Shown: piece by piece, positions 5,302 through 7,163 of the stretch | How positions within the stretch are numbered: the stretch's first letter is position 1 | Layout of the letters: each line of letters begins with the position of its first letter | NCBI GenBank assembly: GCA_013911345.1 | Contig: JACETJ010000066.1 | Span: 1-7,163, forward strand | Direction of reading: 5' to 3' | Source of the DNA: Congregibacter sp. | Lineage (GTDB): Bacteria; Pseudomonadota; Gammaproteobacteria; Pseudomonadales; Halieaceae | DNA: 7,163 bases | Notes under the pieces: generated by a model | Databases searched by the model: none | What the model was told of the DNA's origin: nothing | Seen by the model: only the letters and a program-made list of their open reading frames with translations | Position numbers and translations under genes: made by a program

Positions 5302-7163
5302 TCAGCCTGCAGTCAACTTGCGAGCCGCGTCGGCTATGGAGGCGGCATCGATCTTAAAGTGCGCGCGCAAATCCGAGCGCCGCTCACTCATACCAAAGCC
5401 ATCGGTACCCAAAGCCGTAAACGGCCCGGCTATCCAATTGGTAATCATGCGGGGCAGAGCGCGCACATAGTCTGTTGCCGCCACAATGGGCACTTCCGTA
5501 TCGGGGAAGAGACTAGCCAGCCACGCCGGCTCAACATCATCAGCATCGGCCTGTTCCGCTCGCTCAGCATCGCGGGCCAGCTCCACATAGCTGGTAATGC
5601 TGTACACAGCTACTGCGTAGCCCTCCTGCCTGAGCGTCTCAGCGGCTTGCATCACTTCAAACAAAATCGTTCCGGAGCCCAATAGGTTAACGCGCGGTCC
5701 ATCGCCCTTGGCGGGCTCAAGCAGATACCCGCCCCGCACCACGCCCTCGTCAAGATCTTCATGTGCGGGTCGAGCCGGCATGGGCAACGCTTCGTTATAC
5801 ATCATCAGATAAAACAGTTCGTCATGATCGTGCACAAACATCTGCTGTATGCCAAAACGGACGAGAATCGCCAATTCCCAGGCAAAGGCAGGGTCATAGG
5901 TACGCACCGAGGGCACTGTGCTGGCAAGAATGGGAGAGTGTCCGTCTTGATGCTGGAGACCTTCCCCGTTCAAGGTGGTTCGGCCCGCCGTGCCACCCAA
6001 CAAAAAGCCTCGCGCCATCATGTCGGCGGACGCCCAGATCATGTCACCAACACGTTGGAAGCCAAACATCGAATAGAAAATATAGAAGGGTATTGTGGGC
6101 ACGGCGAAGGTCGCGTAAGCAGTGCCCGCAGCAATAAACGAGGCAATCGCTCCCGCCTCGCAAATACCCTCCTGCAGAATCTGTCCATCAATGGCCTCCC
6201 GGTAGGTGTTCAACGCCTCTGCATCTACAGGCGTATATCTTTGGCCGTCGGGCGAGTAGATACCGGCCACCTTGAACAGTGCATCCATACCAAAGGTGCG
6301 CGCTTCATCGGGCACAATGGGCACAACAAATTGACCCACTGCAGGATCCTTGAGTAGCTTAGTCAGCAAGCGCACCATGGCGGTGGTGGTAGACAGGCTA
6401 CGCGAGTCGCTACCCTCATCGAATGTCGTGAAGATCCCGGGATCAGGCTCCTTGAGGCTGGCAGCGGGGGCTTCACGTCGAGGCAAATAGCCACCCAGCT
6501 CCTGTCTGCGCGCCTGAAGGTATTGCAGTTCCTCGCTGTCCTCCGCCGGACGATAAAAGTCGGCGCGAGCAATGGCCTCATCGTCCAGCGGTATCCCCCA
6601 ACTGCGCGCGCAAGCGATGCGCTCCTCGCGGCTCAAATCTTTCTTTTGATGCGCTGTATTGCGGCCCTGTAGAGCAGAACCCATGCCATCGCCTTTGACC
6701 GTCTTGACGAGAATCACGGTCGGGCGATCCTCGCTCTCGCAGGCTCGACGATACGCGGCATAAAGCTTTTTAGGATCCTGTCCTCCTCTCTTGATCTGCG
6801 CCACCTCGAAATCGGTGAGCGTATTCATGAGCTGCTCCAAACGGGGATCACCGTGAACCCAATGCTCGCGCTGCTCGTCTCCAGGCAGAATGGAGTAGCG
6901 CTGATAGTCCCCATCGAGGCACTCCTCCATACGATGGCGCAATACGCCCTCGTGATCCGAGGCAAGCAGCGCGTCCCAACCACTCCCCCAGATCACTTTC
7001 AGTACCTGCCAATCGGCGCCACGAAACGCCCGCTCCAGCTCTTGAATGATCTTGCCGTTACCGCGAACCGGCCCATCGAGGCGCTGCAGATTACAGTTGA
7101 CCACTATCACCAAGTTGTCGAGTCGCTCTCGAGCGGCGATATTGATGGTGCCCAGCACCTCGG
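5302..7163 (-). CDS. AceE-type homodimeric 2-oxoacid dehydrogenase E1 (start lies beyond the right edge)
   Basis: This is the C-terminal part, about 620 residues, of a thiamine-diphosphate E1 like E. coli AceE (887 aa). It decarboxylates a 2-oxoacid and passes the acyl group to the lipoyl E2. Counting from the codon at 7158: NCNLQRLDGPVRGNGKI (21-37) is the end of the ThDP-binding motif, the GDG half lying outside. NTAHQ (167-171) holds the active-loop His, DEARTFG (284-290) is the next active-site block, QILQEG (326-331) has the cofactor-activating Glu, and FYSMFGFQRVGD (361-372) and GRTTLNGEGLQHQDGH (392-407) are intact. Compared with E. coli from memory, DGHSH reads DGHSP, NENY reads NEAL, and about 35 residues are missing after the AHFKIDA block, suggesting a paralog such as the MdeB-like 2-oxobutyrate type. 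It leads the minus-strand lyase-nitroreductase set; no E2 or E3 gene is in view. Substrate is open: pyruvate, 2-oxobutyrate or a branched oxoacid. Confidence 0.93.
   Translation of the reverse strand, partial: EVLGTINIAARERLDNLVIVVNCNLQRLDGPVRGNGKIIQELERAFRGADWQVLKVIWGSGWDALLASDHEGVLRHRMEECLDGDYQRYSILPGDEQREHWVHGDPRLEQLMNTLTDFEVAQIKRGGQDPKKLYAAYRRACESEDRPTVILVKTVKGDGMGSALQGRNTAHQKKDLSREERIACARSWGIPLDDEAIARADFYRPAEDSEELQYLQARRQELGGYLPRREAPAASLKEPDPGIFTTFDEGSDSRSLSTTTAMVRLLTKLLKDPAVGQFVVPIVPDEARTFGMDALFKVAGIYSPDGQRYTPVDAEALNTYREAIDGQILQEGICEAGAIASFIAAGTAYATFAVPTIPFYIFYSMFGFQRVGDMIWASADMMARGFLLGGTAGRTTLNGEGLQHQDGHSPILASTVPSVRTYDPAFAWELAILVRFGIQQMFVHDHDELFYLMMYNEALPMPARPAHEDLDEGVVRGGYLLEPAKGDGPRVNLLGSGTILFEVMQAAETLRQEGYAVAVYSITSYVELARDAERAEQADADDVEPAWLASLFPDTEVPIVAATDYVRALPRMITNWIAGPFTALGTDGFGMSERRSDLRAHFKIDAASIADAARKLTAG

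Noticed and set aside
4913..5470. 185-codon plus-strand open frame across the E1-lyase gap
   Set aside because: It is antisense to two real genes at both ends and composed of low-meaning, Arg-rich sequence.
5761..6357. 198-codon plus-strand open frame
   Set aside because: It is antisense to the strongly conserved E1 gene and its translation shows no recognisable domain.

Overview
The window reads as chromosomal DNA of a Gram-negative bacterium, most likely a proteobacterium. Genes are densely packed, GC is moderate to high by eye, Shine-Dalgarno sites are normal, and there is a homodimeric (AceE-type) 2-oxoacid dehydrogenase E1. The mix of acyl-CoA enzymes and a nitroreductase would fit a marine gammaproteobacterium, but that is a weak inference. 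I see no mobile element, RNA gene, CRISPR array or phage feature.

Layout, left to right. (1) Positions 1-96 hold the first 32 codons of a minus-strand gene that leaves the window; it weakly resembles an MmgE/PrpD-family N-terminus. (2) Next, on the minus strand, is a CitE/HpcH-type CoA-ester lyase (173-1060), with only one base between it and the GntR/HutC-family regulator upstream (1062-1865). (3) A 97-base divergent control region (1866-1962) follows. (4) On the plus strand are a MaoC-type enoyl-CoA hydratase (1963-2451) and an acyl-CoA dehydrogenase (2475-3623). (5) Converging on these, stop codon against stop codon, is a minus-strand set read from the right: an AceE-like E1 (open at the right edge, ending at 5302), an HMG-CoA-lyase-family enzyme (4301-5197) and a GTG-started nitroreductase (3624-4292). 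No gap exceeds about 105 bases.

Taken together the genes look like a small catabolic module for branched-chain or methyl-dicarboxylic acids. The E1 could turn a 2-oxoacid into an acyl-CoA, the dehydrogenase could desaturate an acyl-CoA, MaoC could hydrate the enoyl-CoA, and one of two unrelated lyases could cleave the 3-hydroxyacyl-CoA. The lyase-MaoC-dehydrogenase trio matches in type the Mycobacterium tuberculosis Rv2498c-Rv2499c-Rv2500c set, linked to leucine and itaconate breakdown. The actual substrate cannot be read from the sequence.

The clearest unlisted signal is regulatory. Two near-identical palindromes, ATGTCCGGACAT (111-122) and TTGTCCAGACAT (1893-1904), lie in front of the left-edge gene and of the regulator gene. 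Each overlaps a TAnnAT -10-like hexamer by the same two bases. They are strong candidates for the operators of the GntR protein encoded between them, and they define a likely regulon of the left-edge gene, the regulator-lyase operon and possibly the MaoC-dehydrogenase operon.
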